A stretch of DNA of 13,260 bases from DATFMP01 sp041477795 (lineage in GTDB: Bacteria > SAR324 > JACQKK01). The notes under the pieces were generated by a model. That model made no database searches. It was not told where the DNA came from and saw only the letters and a list, made by a program, of their open reading frames with translations. Location: positions 1-13,260 of the forward strand of contig JBGOUY010000107.1 of assembly GCA_041477795.1 (NCBI GenBank), in the 5' to 3' direction. Within the stretch, counting starts at the first letter, position 1, and each line of letters starts with the position of its first letter. Position numbers and translations under genes: made by a program. This document shows, piece after piece, positions 1 through 6,915 of the stretch.

Positions 1-23
1 CCCTCCCTGCCTAGCGGGGAGGG
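1..23 (-). terminator. Possible terminator hairpin downstream of fadB
   Basis: A perfect 7-bp stem (CCCTCCC at 1-7 with GGGAGGG at 17-23) continues inward through a T-G wobble and two further G-C pairs to a three-base loop (CTA at 11-13). It lies about 40 bases past the fadB stop on the minus strand. Any T-run needed for intrinsic termination would be left of the window, so it cannot be confirmed. If fadA follows fadB in an operon, this hairpin would instead sit in the fadB-fadA gap. Confidence 0.3.
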
Positions 24-63
24 GCTGCCACGCGCCAGCGGGGCGGGGTGGGGTCCACCGCCC

Positions 64-2220
64 CTACATCGACGGGTAGAAGCCCTTGCCGGCCTTCGCG
101 TTGTCCTTCATCTGCTGGGTGGGGGCGTAGAGCGGCCCCAGCGCCCCGTATTTGTCGCAGAGCTTCATCAGCCCCTCGGGCTTGAGGGCATCCGCATAGC
201 GCAGCAGGCCGCCGCGGAAGGGCGGGAAGCCCAGCCCCATCACCATGGACATATCCAGCTCCGTCGCCGTGTCCACGATGCCGGCCTCCAGGCAGCGCGA
301 GGCCTCGATCACCATGGGCAGCATCATGCGCGCCACGATGGCCTCCGGCTCGATCTGCTCCGAGCCGCCCTTGATGCCGGACTTGAGCACCTGCAGCACC
401 GCCGGATCGAACATCTTCTGCTCGCGGCCGCGCTTGTCCTTCTCGTAGCGGTAGTAGCCCTTGCCGTTCTTCTGGCCGAAGTACCCGGCCGCGAAGAGCA
501 ATCCGGTGGGCGACTTGGCGCCGTCGCCGGGGATGCGCTCCGGGAAGGCCTTGGCCATCACCTGCCGGGCGTGGAAGGCCGTATCCAGCCCCACCACGTC
601 GCTCAGGGTGGCCGGGCCCATGGGCCAGCCCCAGTGCTCCATGGCCTGGTCCACCGTCTCGATGGACGCGCCCTCGCTCACCAGCATCTGGAAGGCCAGC
701 ATGTAGGGCGAGAGCACGCGGTTGACCAGGAAGCCCGGGCAATCGCGCACCACGATGGGCGTCTTGCCCAGCTTCAGCGCGAAGGCCACCACGGTGGCGA
801 CGGTCTCATCGCTACTGGCCTTGCCGCGGATCACCTCCACCAGCGGCATGCGGTGCACCGGATTGAAGAAGTGCATGCCGCAGAAGCGCTCGGGGCGCTT
901 GAGCGCGCCGGCCAGGGTATCGATGGGGATGGTGGAGGTATTGCTGGCCAGCACGGCCTGCTCGCCCAGCGCCCGCTCCGTCTCGGCCAGCACCTGCTGC
1001 TTGATCTTGGGGTTCTCCACCACGGCCTCCACGGCAATGTCCACCCTGCCGAAGTCGCCGAAGGAGAACGTGGCCTGGATCGCGCTGAGGGCCCGCGCCA
1101 TGTCCGCCCGCGTGATGCGCCCGCGCTCCACCTGCCGGTCCAGCAGGCGCGCCGCCTCGCCGTAGCCCGCCTCGATGGCCTCCGGCTTGATGTCCTTGAG
1201 CAGCACGGGCACGCCCCGGCTGGCGGACTGGTAGGCGATGCCGCCGCCCATGATCCCCGCCCCCAGCACCGCCGCGCTCTTCACCTCGCGCGCCCCGCTG
1301 GACTGCTGCTTGGACTTCTTCTTGAGGAACTGGTCGGCGTGGAAGATGCCGATCAGGGCGGCCGCCTGCTCGGTCCTGGCCATCCTCGCGAAGGCCTTGG
1401 CTTCGGCCAGCAGGGCCGGTTCGCGGCCTTCGTGGGCCACGCTCTCCATGGCCTTGATGGCCTCCACCGGCGCGGGGTAGTTGCGCCCCGCCTGCGCGGC
1501 GACGAACGCCTTGGACACGTTGAAGGCCATCAGCCGCTCGATGCCGTTCAGCTTCACGGGCGCCTTCTTCTCGTCGCGCACGGCCTTCCAGCGCTGGCCC
1601 GCGGCCTCGCGCTTGACCAGCCCCAGCGCGGCGGCCTCCAGGCGCTCCGGCGCCACCACCGCGCTGACCAGGCGCAGCTTGAGCGCCTCTTCCGCCTTCA
1701 CTTCGCGGCCCGAGGCGATCAGGTCGATCGCATTGTCCACGCCGATCAGGCGCGGCAGCCGCACCGTGCCGCCGAAGCCCGGGATGATGCCCAGCTTGAC
1801 CTCCGGCTGGCCCATCACCGCCGCCGTCGAGGCCACACGGTAGGTGGCCGCCATGGCCGCCTCCAGGCCGCCCCCGAGGGCGTAGCCATTGATGGCCGCC
1901 ACGGAGGGGAAAGGCAGGTCCTCCAGCCGGTTGAAGACCGCCTGGGCCTTGGCGATCCAGCCCGCCAGCTCCGACTCGGACTTCTTGAACATGGGCAGGA
2001 ATTCGCTGATATCCGCCCCGACGATGAACGCGCCTTTGCCGCTCGTGACGATCAGTCCCTTGATGTCCTTCGTTTGCTCCAGCAGGCCCAGACAGTCGTT
2101 GAACTCGCCCAACGTGAGCTGGTTGAACTTGTTGACCGACTCCCCCTTCAGATCGAATCGCAACTCGGCAAAGCCCGGCTCCTTCAGCATTATCTGGATG
2201 GCCTTTCCGTCGAAGTGCAT
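64..2220 (-). CDS. fadB: Fatty acid oxidation complex subunit alpha (enoyl-CoA hydratase / 3-hydroxyacyl-CoA dehydrogenase)
   Basis: This is the bifunctional alpha subunit of the bacterial beta-oxidation complex. It hydrates trans-2-enoyl-CoA and oxidises L-3-hydroxyacyl-CoA with NAD in the cytoplasm. The protein has 718 residues, close to the E. coli 729. The N-terminal crotonase domain (about 1-190) has GYALGGGLE ending in Glu120 and QPEVKLG with Glu140, matching the two catalytic glutamates of E. coli FadB (119 and 139). The dehydrogenase half begins at about 315 with the NAD motif GAGIMGGG and has HFFNPVHRMP with the catalytic His450. PGFLVNR opens the C-terminal helical domain. The segment GESVNKFNQLTLGE is very like Pseudomonas FadB. 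I chose ATG 2220 (MHFDGK) over the in-frame GTG at 2253 because it aligns with the family N-terminus; only a weak GGAA precedes it. The usual partner thiolase fadA is not seen and would be left of the window. FadJ is the alternative, but FadB fits better. Confidence 0.95.
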   Translation of the reverse strand: MHFDGKAIQIMLKEPGFAELRFDLKGESVNKFNQLTLGEFNDCLGLLEQTKDIKGLIVTSGKGAFIVGADISEFLPMFKKSESELAGWIAKAQAVFNRLEDLPFPSVAAINGYALGGGLEAAMAATYRVASTAAVMGQPEVKLGIIPGFGGTVRLPRLIGVDNAIDLIASGREVKAEEALKLRLVSAVVAPERLEAAALGLVKREAAGQRWKAVRDEKKAPVKLNGIERLMAFNVSKAFVAAQAGRNYPAPVEAIKAMESVAHEGREPALLAEAKAFARMARTEQAAALIGIFHADQFLKKKSKQQSSGAREVKSAAVLGAGIMGGGIAYQSASRGVPVLLKDIKPEAIEAGYGEAARLLDRQVERGRITRADMARALSAIQATFSFGDFGRVDIAVEAVVENPKIKQQVLAETERALGEQAVLASNTSTIPIDTLAGALKRPERFCGMHFFNPVHRMPLVEVIRGKASSDETVATVVAFALKLGKTPIVVRDCPGFLVNRVLSPYMLAFQMLVSEGASIETVDQAMEHWGWPMGPATLSDVVGLDTAFHARQVMAKAFPERIPGDGAKSPTGLLFAAGYFGQKNGKGYYRYEKDKRGREQKMFDPAVLQVLKSGIKGGSEQIEPEAIVARMMLPMVIEASRCLEAGIVDTATELDMSMVMGLGFPPFRGGLLRYADALKPEGLMKLCDKYGALGPLYAPTQQMKDNAKAGKGFYPSM

Positions 2221-2298
2221 TGGGATTCCGTGGGTTGACGTTGAGCGCCGCACGCTCGCCTGCTTGCGGGTGCGTTCCCATCCTGGCGGCGGAGCGCT

Positions 2299-2328
2299 CG
2301 GGGGAGCCCCTGGCGGGGCTGCTCCCCG
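2299..2328. other. GC-rich imperfect hairpin in the divergent fadB / radical SAM intergenic region
   Basis: GGGGAG at 2301-2306 pairs with CTCCCC at 2322-2327, and CCCC at 2307-2310 pairs with GGGG at 2315-2318. This leaves a three-base bulge (CTG 2319-2321) and the loop TGGC. The structure lies about six bases before the TATACT -10-like hexamer of the plus-strand gene and occupies its -35 region. It could be an operator, the remnant of a small palindromic repeat, or chance in GC-rich DNA. Confidence 0.3.
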
Positions 2329-2333
2329 GGTCC

Positions 2334-2339
2334 TATACT
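2334..2339 (+). promoter_or_regulatory. -10-like hexamer TATACT upstream of the radical SAM gene
   Basis: TATACT matches the sigma-70 consensus TATAAT at five of six bases and is the most AT-rich spot in the 168-base divergent gap. It would start transcription near 2346 and give a leader of about 43 bases. The -35 position (2311-2316, TGGCGG) is poor, so an activator may be needed. No Shine-Dalgarno is visible before ATG 2389. Confidence 0.35.
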
Positions 2340-2388
2340 CTCATATGCCCAATGGATGTAAAACGCACTGCCAAGCTCCCGGTCGCGC

Positions 2389-4092
2389 ATGACGCACCCT
2401 TCGCCGGACGCCGGACTTCCGCTGCGCCCGCCGGATGCGGCGGCGGCCTCCGTGGGGCTGGTGACCCTCAATTCGCGCTACATGCACATCGCGCTGGCGC
2501 TGCGCTGCCTGCGCAATGCGGCGCGGGCGGCGGGCTTCGCCAACACCTGGCTGGCCGAGTACACCATCCAGACGCCCACCTGGAAGATCGCCGCCGAGCT
2601 GCTGGCGCGCCGGCCGGCCGTGCTGGGCGTCTCCATCTACATCTGGAACCGGCGCCAGTCCCTGGAGCTGATCGAGCTGCTCAAGAAGCAGGATCCGGCG
2701 CTGCGGATCGTGATCGGCGGCCCGGAGGTGAGCTTCGAGACCGCGCCGCCTTCGCCCTACGTGGACGTGGTCATCGCCGGGGAGGGCGAGCGCAAGTGGG
2801 TGGAGTGCCTGCAGCTCTGGGCGGCGGGCGAGGCTCCCGCTGCGGCCACCCGGGCGCGCTGGGCCACCTACGGCAGCGACCTGCCGGCGCTGACCGAGCT
2901 GCCCTACCGCGACGAGGACCTGGCCGGCCTGGCCGAGCGGCTGGTGTACCTGGAAACCTCGCGCGGCTGTCCCTTCACCTGCTCGTTCTGCCTCTCGGCG
3001 CTGGACGAAAGCGTGCGCTTCTATCCCGATGCGGCCGTGCAGGCGCAGATCGAGCGCCTCATCGCCGCGGGGGCCCGCCGCATCAAGTTCCTCGACCGCA
3101 CCTTCAACCTGCGCAAGCCGCGCGTGCAGCGGCTCTTCCGCTGGCTGATGGGGTTCCCCGGCGTGGAGTTCCACTTCGAGGTGGTGGGCGACCTGCTGGA
3201 CGAGCCCCTGCTGGAGCTGCTGGCCGCTGCGCCGCCGGGCATGTTCCAGTTCGAGGTGGGCGTCCAGTCCGCTTCGCCGGAAACCCAGGCGCGCGTGGAG
3301 CGGCACCAGCACCAGCCACGCCTCTTCGACGTGATCCGCCGCCTCATTGCCGACGGGCGCGTGCACCTGCACGTGGACCTGATCTGGGGCTTGCCGGGCG
3401 AGACGCTGGCGGACATCCGCGCGTCCTTCGAGCAGGTGCTGGCCCTGCAGCCGCACGAGCTGCAACTGGGCTTCCTCAAGTTCCTGCCCGGCGCGCCGAT
3501 CCGGCGCCTGATCGGGCCGCACGGCTACGTCTACCAGGACGCCCCGCCCTACGAGGTCATCTCCCACCGGGACCTGGGCGCGGCGGAGGTGGTGGCGCTG
3601 AAGCGCTTCGAGGAGGTGTTCGACCTGTATTACAACCGGGCGCGCTTCCACTTCACCCTGCGCCGCCTGATGCAGGTGCGCCCGGCCTGGGAGGTCTTCC
3701 AGGCGCTGGCGGAACACTTTGCCGCGCGCGGCCTGCTGGTGCCCGCCCATGGGCCGGAGGCGCTCCTGCGGGAGCTGCGGGACTGCGCGCGGGGCTGGCT
3801 CGACGACGCGGAACTGGAGGACCGCCTCAAGCTGGACTACTTCTACCACCATCGCGCGCGGCGCGTGCCGGGCTTCCTCAACGGCCACGAAACGGCGATA
3901 ACGCCCGCCGTACGCGCGCTGCGCAAGGCACAGCCCGACTGCGCCGTGGCCGCGTTCCGGCACCGCCTGACGCTGCACAATGGAACGGCGGAACTGCTGC
4001 CGAGCGAGACGCCGCTCTGGTACGCCTTCCGCTACCCAGAGGGGAACGAGGGGTACTTCTTCCGCCCCGCCGTGCTGCCCGTGCCGGCGTGA
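2389..4092 (+). CDS. B12-binding domain / radical SAM protein, DUF4080-type
   Basis: This 567-residue protein belongs to the class of radical SAM enzymes that carry an N-terminal cobalamin-binding-like Rossmann domain. Residues about 22-145 form that domain, with LNSRYMHIALALR at 28-40 and GGPEVS at 110-115. The radical SAM core (about 185-370) has the 4Fe-4S motif CxxxCxxC as Cys194, Cys198 and Cys201 in CPFTCSFC. It also has GVQS near 291 and DLIWGLPGET at 330-339, both typical of this fold. The remaining ~200 residues (FDLYYNRARFHFTLRRL and onward) match the DUF4080-type C-terminal domain as I know it. The classic DxHxxG base-off cobalamin motif is absent, with a Y-M-H-x-x-L-A segment instead, so real B12 use is uncertain. 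The substrate is unknown. The first 20 residues are Pro/Ala-rich and there is no Shine-Dalgarno, so the start could lie slightly inside. The gene is transcribed alone. Confidence 0.85.
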   Translation: MTHPSPDAGLPLRPPDAAAASVGLVTLNSRYMHIALALRCLRNAARAAGFANTWLAEYTIQTPTWKIAAELLARRPAVLGVSIYIWNRRQSLELIELLKKQDPALRIVIGGPEVSFETAPPSPYVDVVIAGEGERKWVECLQLWAAGEAPAAATRARWATYGSDLPALTELPYRDEDLAGLAERLVYLETSRGCPFTCSFCLSALDESVRFYPDAAVQAQIERLIAAGARRIKFLDRTFNLRKPRVQRLFRWLMGFPGVEFHFEVVGDLLDEPLLELLAAAPPGMFQFEVGVQSASPETQARVERHQHQPRLFDVIRRLIADGRVHLHVDLIWGLPGETLADIRASFEQVLALQPHELQLGFLKFLPGAPIRRLIGPHGYVYQDAPPYEVISHRDLGAAEVVALKRFEEVFDLYYNRARFHFTLRRLMQVRPAWEVFQALAEHFAARGLLVPAHGPEALLRELRDCARGWLDDAELEDRLKLDYFYHHRARRVPGFLNGHETAITPAVRALRKAQPDCAVAAFRHRLTLHNGTAELLPSETPLWYAFRYPEGNEGYFFRPAVLPVPA

Positions 4093-4098
4093 GGGGTT

Positions 4099-4114
4099 GG
4101 CGGGGCGACCCGCC
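4099..4114 (+). terminator. Stem-loop with GNRA tetraloop just after the radical SAM gene
   Basis: GGCGGG (4099-4104), loop GCGA (4105-4108) and CCCGCC (4109-4114) form a perfect six-pair hairpin seven bases past the stop codon. GCGA belongs to the especially stable GNRA loop class. No T-run follows, so it is more likely a 3'-end stabiliser or Rho-associated structure than a classical intrinsic terminator. Confidence 0.3.
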
Positions 4115-4177
4115 GCCAGCCGCCGCATCCCGCAGCCGGCCGCCTTTGCCCGCCGCAGTCCGCGGGCGCCGGAACGC

Positions 4178-4206
4178 TGGTCAGCGGCCCCCGGCGGGAT
4201 TACACT
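4178..4206 (+). promoter_or_regulatory. Sigma-70-type promoter candidate for the TPR gene
   Basis: TGGTCA (4178-4183, four of six against TTGACA) and TACACT (4201-4206, four of six against TATAAT) are separated by exactly 17 bases. The predicted start near 4213 gives a leader of about 107 bases. The call rests on hexamers and spacing only, in DNA otherwise poor in AT. Confidence 0.4.
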
Positions 4207-4307
4207 GGAAGCACCCCAGCCTGGCCCGCCCGCGCGTGACCAATCGCTGCGCAGGGCGTTAAAGCTGAGGAGCCCCGCGCGGCACCTCGCGCCTTTGTCC
4301 GTCGAGT

Positions 4308-4312
4308 AAGGA
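4308..4312 (+). promoter_or_regulatory. Ribosome binding site of the TPR gene
   Basis: AAGGA lies seven bases before ATG 4320 and fixes that start. It is one of the few clear Shine-Dalgarno sequences in the window. Confidence 0.7.
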
Positions 4313-4319
4313 CCCTGCC

Positions 4320-5303
4320 ATGGCCACCGCAAAGCCGATCGCCGATCGCGCAGCCGACGCGCCCGCGCCGCCCGCCGCGGACGCCAATGGCGACGCGCCG
4401 GAGCCCTCCGCCTCCGTCGAAACGGATACGCTGGAATCCAGCGCCCCGGCGCCCTCGCTGGGCTGGCTGTCCCGCTTCAATCCGCTGCGCCTGTTCCGCC
4501 GCAATTCCGCGGATGCCTACATCAAGGAGGGCAAGGAGCTGCTCGACCACGGCGCCACGGCCCAGGCGATGCTGGCCTTCCGCAAGGCGCTGGAGCTGGA
4601 CTCCAACAGCGCGGCTGCCTTCCGCGGCCTGGGCAAGGTCTTCTACAAGAAGGGCGGGCGCACCAACATGGAGACGGCGCTCAAGCACTACCAGGAAGCG
4701 ATCAAGCGCAATCCCCTCGATCACGACCTGTATGCGATCACGGCCAAGATCTATGACGCCCTCAGCAAGCGCAAGGAAGCGACCCTGGAGCGCAAGAAAT
4801 TCGTGATCGTGCGGGCGCTGGATGCCGATCCGCGCAACCCCACGGCCAACAACAACATGGGCATCCTGTTCCTGCAGCAGGGGCGCATGGACGAGGCGCT
4901 GGACTACTTCAACCGGGCCGTGGCCTCCGACCGCAACTACGATGTGGCCTACCGCAACCTGGCCGCGGCCTACTTCCAGCTATCCAAGAAGGTGTCGGAT
5001 GCGGAAAAGAAGGCCGATTACAACAGCAAGGCCCGCGATTCGATCCAGAAAGCGCTGGCGATCGCCCCCGCCGTGCCCACGCTGATGGCCCACGCCCGCA
5101 TCCTGATGATGGACGGCAACCTGGCCGAGGTGCTGGCGATCCTGGAGCGAGTGGACCAGATGGACCCGGCCAGCTCGGAGGTCTACTACATGAAGAAGCT
5201 GGCGCTGGAAGGACTGGGGCGGTTCGAGGAGGCCAAGTCGGCCCATGAGAGCTACCTGGTGTTCAAGCGCCAGAGCGCCGCCCCGGCGCCGGCCGGCAAG
5301 TAG
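4320..5303 (+). CDS. Tetratricopeptide repeat (TPR) protein
   Basis: This 327-residue protein has no signal peptide and no membrane helix, so it is probably cytoplasmic. Residues 1-47 are an Ala/Pro/Asp/Glu-rich disordered-looking tail. A short basic-aromatic patch follows (GWLSRFNPLRLFRRN, 48-62). From about 65 to 315 there are roughly six or seven TPR-like helical hairpins. The clearest are A-x-x-x-G-K-x-L-L ending in ALELDSN (about 65-97), AFRGLGKVFYKKGG to AIKRNPLD (about 100-134), ANNNMGILFLQQGRMDEALDYFNRA to ASD (176-204) and VAYRNLAAAYFQLSKK (209-224). TPR arrays bind other proteins, and the partner is not evident here. The neighbours are unrelated and the gene has its own promoter-like sequence. 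A run of ten C follows directly after the stop codon. Confidence 0.85.
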   Translation: MATAKPIADRAADAPAPPAADANGDAPEPSASVETDTLESSAPAPSLGWLSRFNPLRLFRRNSADAYIKEGKELLDHGATAQAMLAFRKALELDSNSAAAFRGLGKVFYKKGGRTNMETALKHYQEAIKRNPLDHDLYAITAKIYDALSKRKEATLERKKFVIVRALDADPRNPTANNNMGILFLQQGRMDEALDYFNRAVASDRNYDVAYRNLAAAYFQLSKKVSDAEKKADYNSKARDSIQKALAIAPAVPTLMAHARILMMDGNLAEVLAILERVDQMDPASSEVYYMKKLALEGLGRFEEAKSAHESYLVFKRQSAAPAPAGK

Positions 5304-5499
5304 CCCCCCCCCCTTCCCGCACTCCCGCGCCCCGGCGCACCCCGACACGCCGCAGCGCGCGCCCTCGGCGGGCGCAGTCGGGCAGCGCGCGCTGGAGCGC
5401 ACCTCGACACACCGAGTCGCCCTGCCAGCCGCGCTCGGTCGTCTATCGCTGCGGAGATTCGTGGGAGCGGCGCGGCCGATGCGGCGCGCCGCGGTGGAT
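5304..5499. other. Convergent intergenic gap with C10 tract and small hairpin
   Basis: This gap lies between the stops of the TPR gene and the anti-sigma gene. It starts with ten consecutive C (5304-5313). It contains a six-pair hairpin (GCGCCC 5359-5364, loop TCGGC, GGGCGC 5370-5375) that could act as a shared bidirectional 3'-end structure, although no T-run adjoins it. I see no convincing gene here. Confidence 0.4.
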
Positions 5500-5769
5500 T
5501 CAGGAGATGTGCGTCGGGTCCGGCGTGGCCTCGTTCCGTTCCTCTTCCTTCAGCCGCGCCTGCAGATCCTGCAGGATCGAGCCGTGCCGCCGGGGCGGCC
5601 GGGACAGGGCGTTCAGGGCGCCGCGCAGCTTGCGCAGGCGCTGCAACGTATCCTGGCATTCCGCGCAATCGGCCAGATGGGCCTCAATGCGCTGTTGCTC
5701 GTCTGCCTCCAGCTCGCCATCGAAGTAGGCAGACAGGTCGGCCGCGTAGCTCTTGCATCCCTCGCTCAT
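5500..5769 (-). CDS. Soluble zinc-binding anti-sigma factor (zf-HC2 / ZAS type)
   Basis: This 89-residue protein carries the zinc anti-sigma motif His-x3-Cys-x2-Cys as H31, C35 and C38 (EAHLADCAECQ). Cys5 (MSEGCKSY) is a plausible fourth ligand, and LSAYFDGELEADEQQ is the typical helix before the motif. In this family the domain binds and blocks the cognate ECF sigma factor in the cytoplasm. No membrane segment follows; the tail is charged (LQDLQARLKEEERNE). This argues for a soluble sensor rather than an RseA-like membrane protein. The gene lies 202 bases after the sigma gene on the same strand. I chose ATG 5769 because AAGG lies about seven bases upstream and it fits the family N-terminus. 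In-frame ATGs at 5844, 5853 and 5979 exist, and the last overlaps the sigma stop codon. The upstream part has unusual codons and low complexity, so I doubt it is translated. Confidence 0.75.
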   Translation of the reverse strand: MSEGCKSYAADLSAYFDGELEADEQQRIEAHLADCAECQDTLQRLRKLRGALNALSRPPRRHGSILQDLQARLKEEERNEATPDPTHIS

Positions 5770-5971
5770 CGTCCCGCCTTGAGCTTGCGCCCGCGACGGC
5801 GCGCGGGAACCCAGCTCGGTGTCATCCGGAAAGAGTGGAGCCATGCTGATCATAGCCTCATTGTCGCGTCGTGGCACGTTGGATCCGCCAGGGTGCGCGG
5901 CGCGCTCCGTTGCGCCGCAACCTGCGGACTGGCCCGGCTTCCCTGCCCTGCGGGGGCGCCCGCCCCTGGCG

Positions 5972-6610
5972 CTATTCATTCACGTAGTCTGCCAACAACT
6001 CCTTGAGCCGTTCGCGGGCACGAAACAGCCGTGACTTGACGGTGCCCCGCGAGCAGCCCAGCACTTGGGTGATCTCCTCGTAGGAGAACCCTTCCACTTC
6101 CTTGAGAATGATGATCGTCCGCAGCTTTTCCGAGAGCTGGTTGATCGCCGCTTGCAACACGTCGCTCAGCTCCCGGTTGAGCAGCGTCGTATCCGGCACG
6201 AATGTGCTGTCCGGAATGTCCTGCTCCTTCCCCGCGTCGCCCGGCTCGTCATGCGCTCCGCCGGAAAGGGAGACCCCCTGGATGTGGCGCCGCTTGCGCC
6301 GCAGGTAGTCGATGCAGCAGTTCACGGTGATGCGGTACAGCCACGTATAGAACGAGTAGGTGTGCTCATAGTTCTTGATCTTGCGGAATACCTTGAGGAA
6401 CACCTCCTGCGTCAGGTCGTAGCTCTCCACCTCGTCGTTCACCATGCGCAGGCAATGGTTGTAGACGCGCTGCTCGTACTTGAGCACGAGTTCCTGGAAG
6501 GCTGCGTGGTCCCCGTTCTTGAAAGCGGTGATGAGCTCGTCGTCCTGGTTCATGGACGACTGGCGCGCTGCCGCAACATCCACGTCTTGCACGGTCTCCT
6601 GCTCGTACAT
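5972..6610 (-). CDS. ECF-family RNA polymerase sigma factor (RpoE-like)
   Basis: This 212-residue group 4 sigma factor directs RNA polymerase to a stress regulon. Region 2 spans about 25-108, with DLTQEVFLKVFRKI (65-78, region 2.2) and SFYTWLYRITVN followed by CCIDYLRRKRR (86-108, regions 2.3/2.4). These resemble E. coli RpoE segments such as SAFYTWLYRIAVN. Region 4 spans about 157-205, with LSEKLRTIIILKEVEGFSYEEI and the helix-turn-helix QVLGCSRGTVKSRLFRARERL that reads the -35 element. An acidic linker (about 115-145) joins them. ATG 6610 (MYEQE) is the longest plausible start; ATG 6553 (MNQDDE, 193 residues) is nearer the RpoE length of 191, and neither has a strong Shine-Dalgarno. The neighbouring anti-sigma gene supports a sigma/anti-sigma pair. 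An ECF-like promoter lies upstream, suggesting autoregulation. Confidence 0.9.
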   Translation of the reverse strand: MYEQETVQDVDVAAARQSSMNQDDELITAFKNGDHAAFQELVLKYEQRVYNHCLRMVNDEVESYDLTQEVFLKVFRKIKNYEHTYSFYTWLYRITVNCCIDYLRRKRRHIQGVSLSGGAHDEPGDAGKEQDIPDSTFVPDTTLLNRELSDVLQAAINQLSEKLRTIIILKEVEGFSYEEITQVLGCSRGTVKSRLFRARERLKELLADYVNE

Positions 6611-6915
6611 GTCTGGGTCCGCAGTTGGCCAGGCGCTGGGGAGGAGGGCGTTCGCCCGGCGGACATACGCCGCCCTGATCTCATTCCATCCCTGACACGC
6701 TCCCGGCACGGGGAAGGTTCCCCGCCGGCAGCAACAGGCGGCCCTCCCGGGAACGCGGCGCCGCGCAAGGCCCGGGCGGCCGGGCGGGCTCCTGCCGCTC
6801 CCCTCAGCCGGTGGGCGCCGGGTCGCGCTTCTGAGGAGCCGGCCGGCTGCGAGCCCGGCGCAACGGCCCCGCGCTCCGCTCGCGGCCGCGGCGCCCGGGC
6901 CCTCCTCGATCCCGC
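6611..6915. other. 305-base intergenic region between sthA and the sigma gene
   Basis: No convincing gene is seen. The sthA-proximal part (about 6840-6915) is extremely GC-rich with several self-complementary runs, including CGCGGCCGCG and GGGCCCGGGC. It may form 3'-end structures of the sthA transcript, but no T-run marks an intrinsic terminator. The sigma-proximal part holds the ECF-type promoter candidate at 6693-6721 and a small GGGCG/CGCCC hairpin at 6646-6657 within the predicted sigma leader. Confidence 0.5.
6693..6721 (-). promoter_or_regulatory. ECF-type promoter candidate upstream of the sigma factor gene
   Basis: On the minus strand GGAACC (6721-6716) is followed after 17 bases by GTGTCA (6698-6693). 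This matches the general ECF pattern of a GGAAC -35 element and a GTC-containing -10 element. The -35 lies within an interrupted palindrome GGGGAA-CC-TTCCCC. The predicted start near 6686 gives a leader of about 76 bases to ATG 6610. ECF sigma genes commonly transcribe themselves, so an autoregulatory loop is a reasonable inference. Confidence 0.45.

Noticed and set aside
571..2238. Long plus-strand open frame (555 codons) opposite fadB
   Set aside because: It is rich in His, Arg, Gly and Gln with no recognisable motif, the typical antisense shadow of a GC-rich gene. fadB on the other strand has all its catalytic residues.
2221..2253. Upstream GTG start for fadB at 2253
   Set aside because: It would add eleven residues with no family counterpart and no better ribosome binding site. 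ATG 2220 aligns with known FadB N-termini.
5304..5313. C10 tract as a phase-variation switch
   Set aside because: It starts right after the TPR stop codon, so slippage would not change that protein, and no promoter or other coding start depends on it. It may also be a sequencing-length uncertainty.
6850..6915. Perfect palindromes after sthA as regulatory sites
   Set aside because: Short all-GC palindromes are expected at this base composition, and nothing ties them to a regulator or a T-run.
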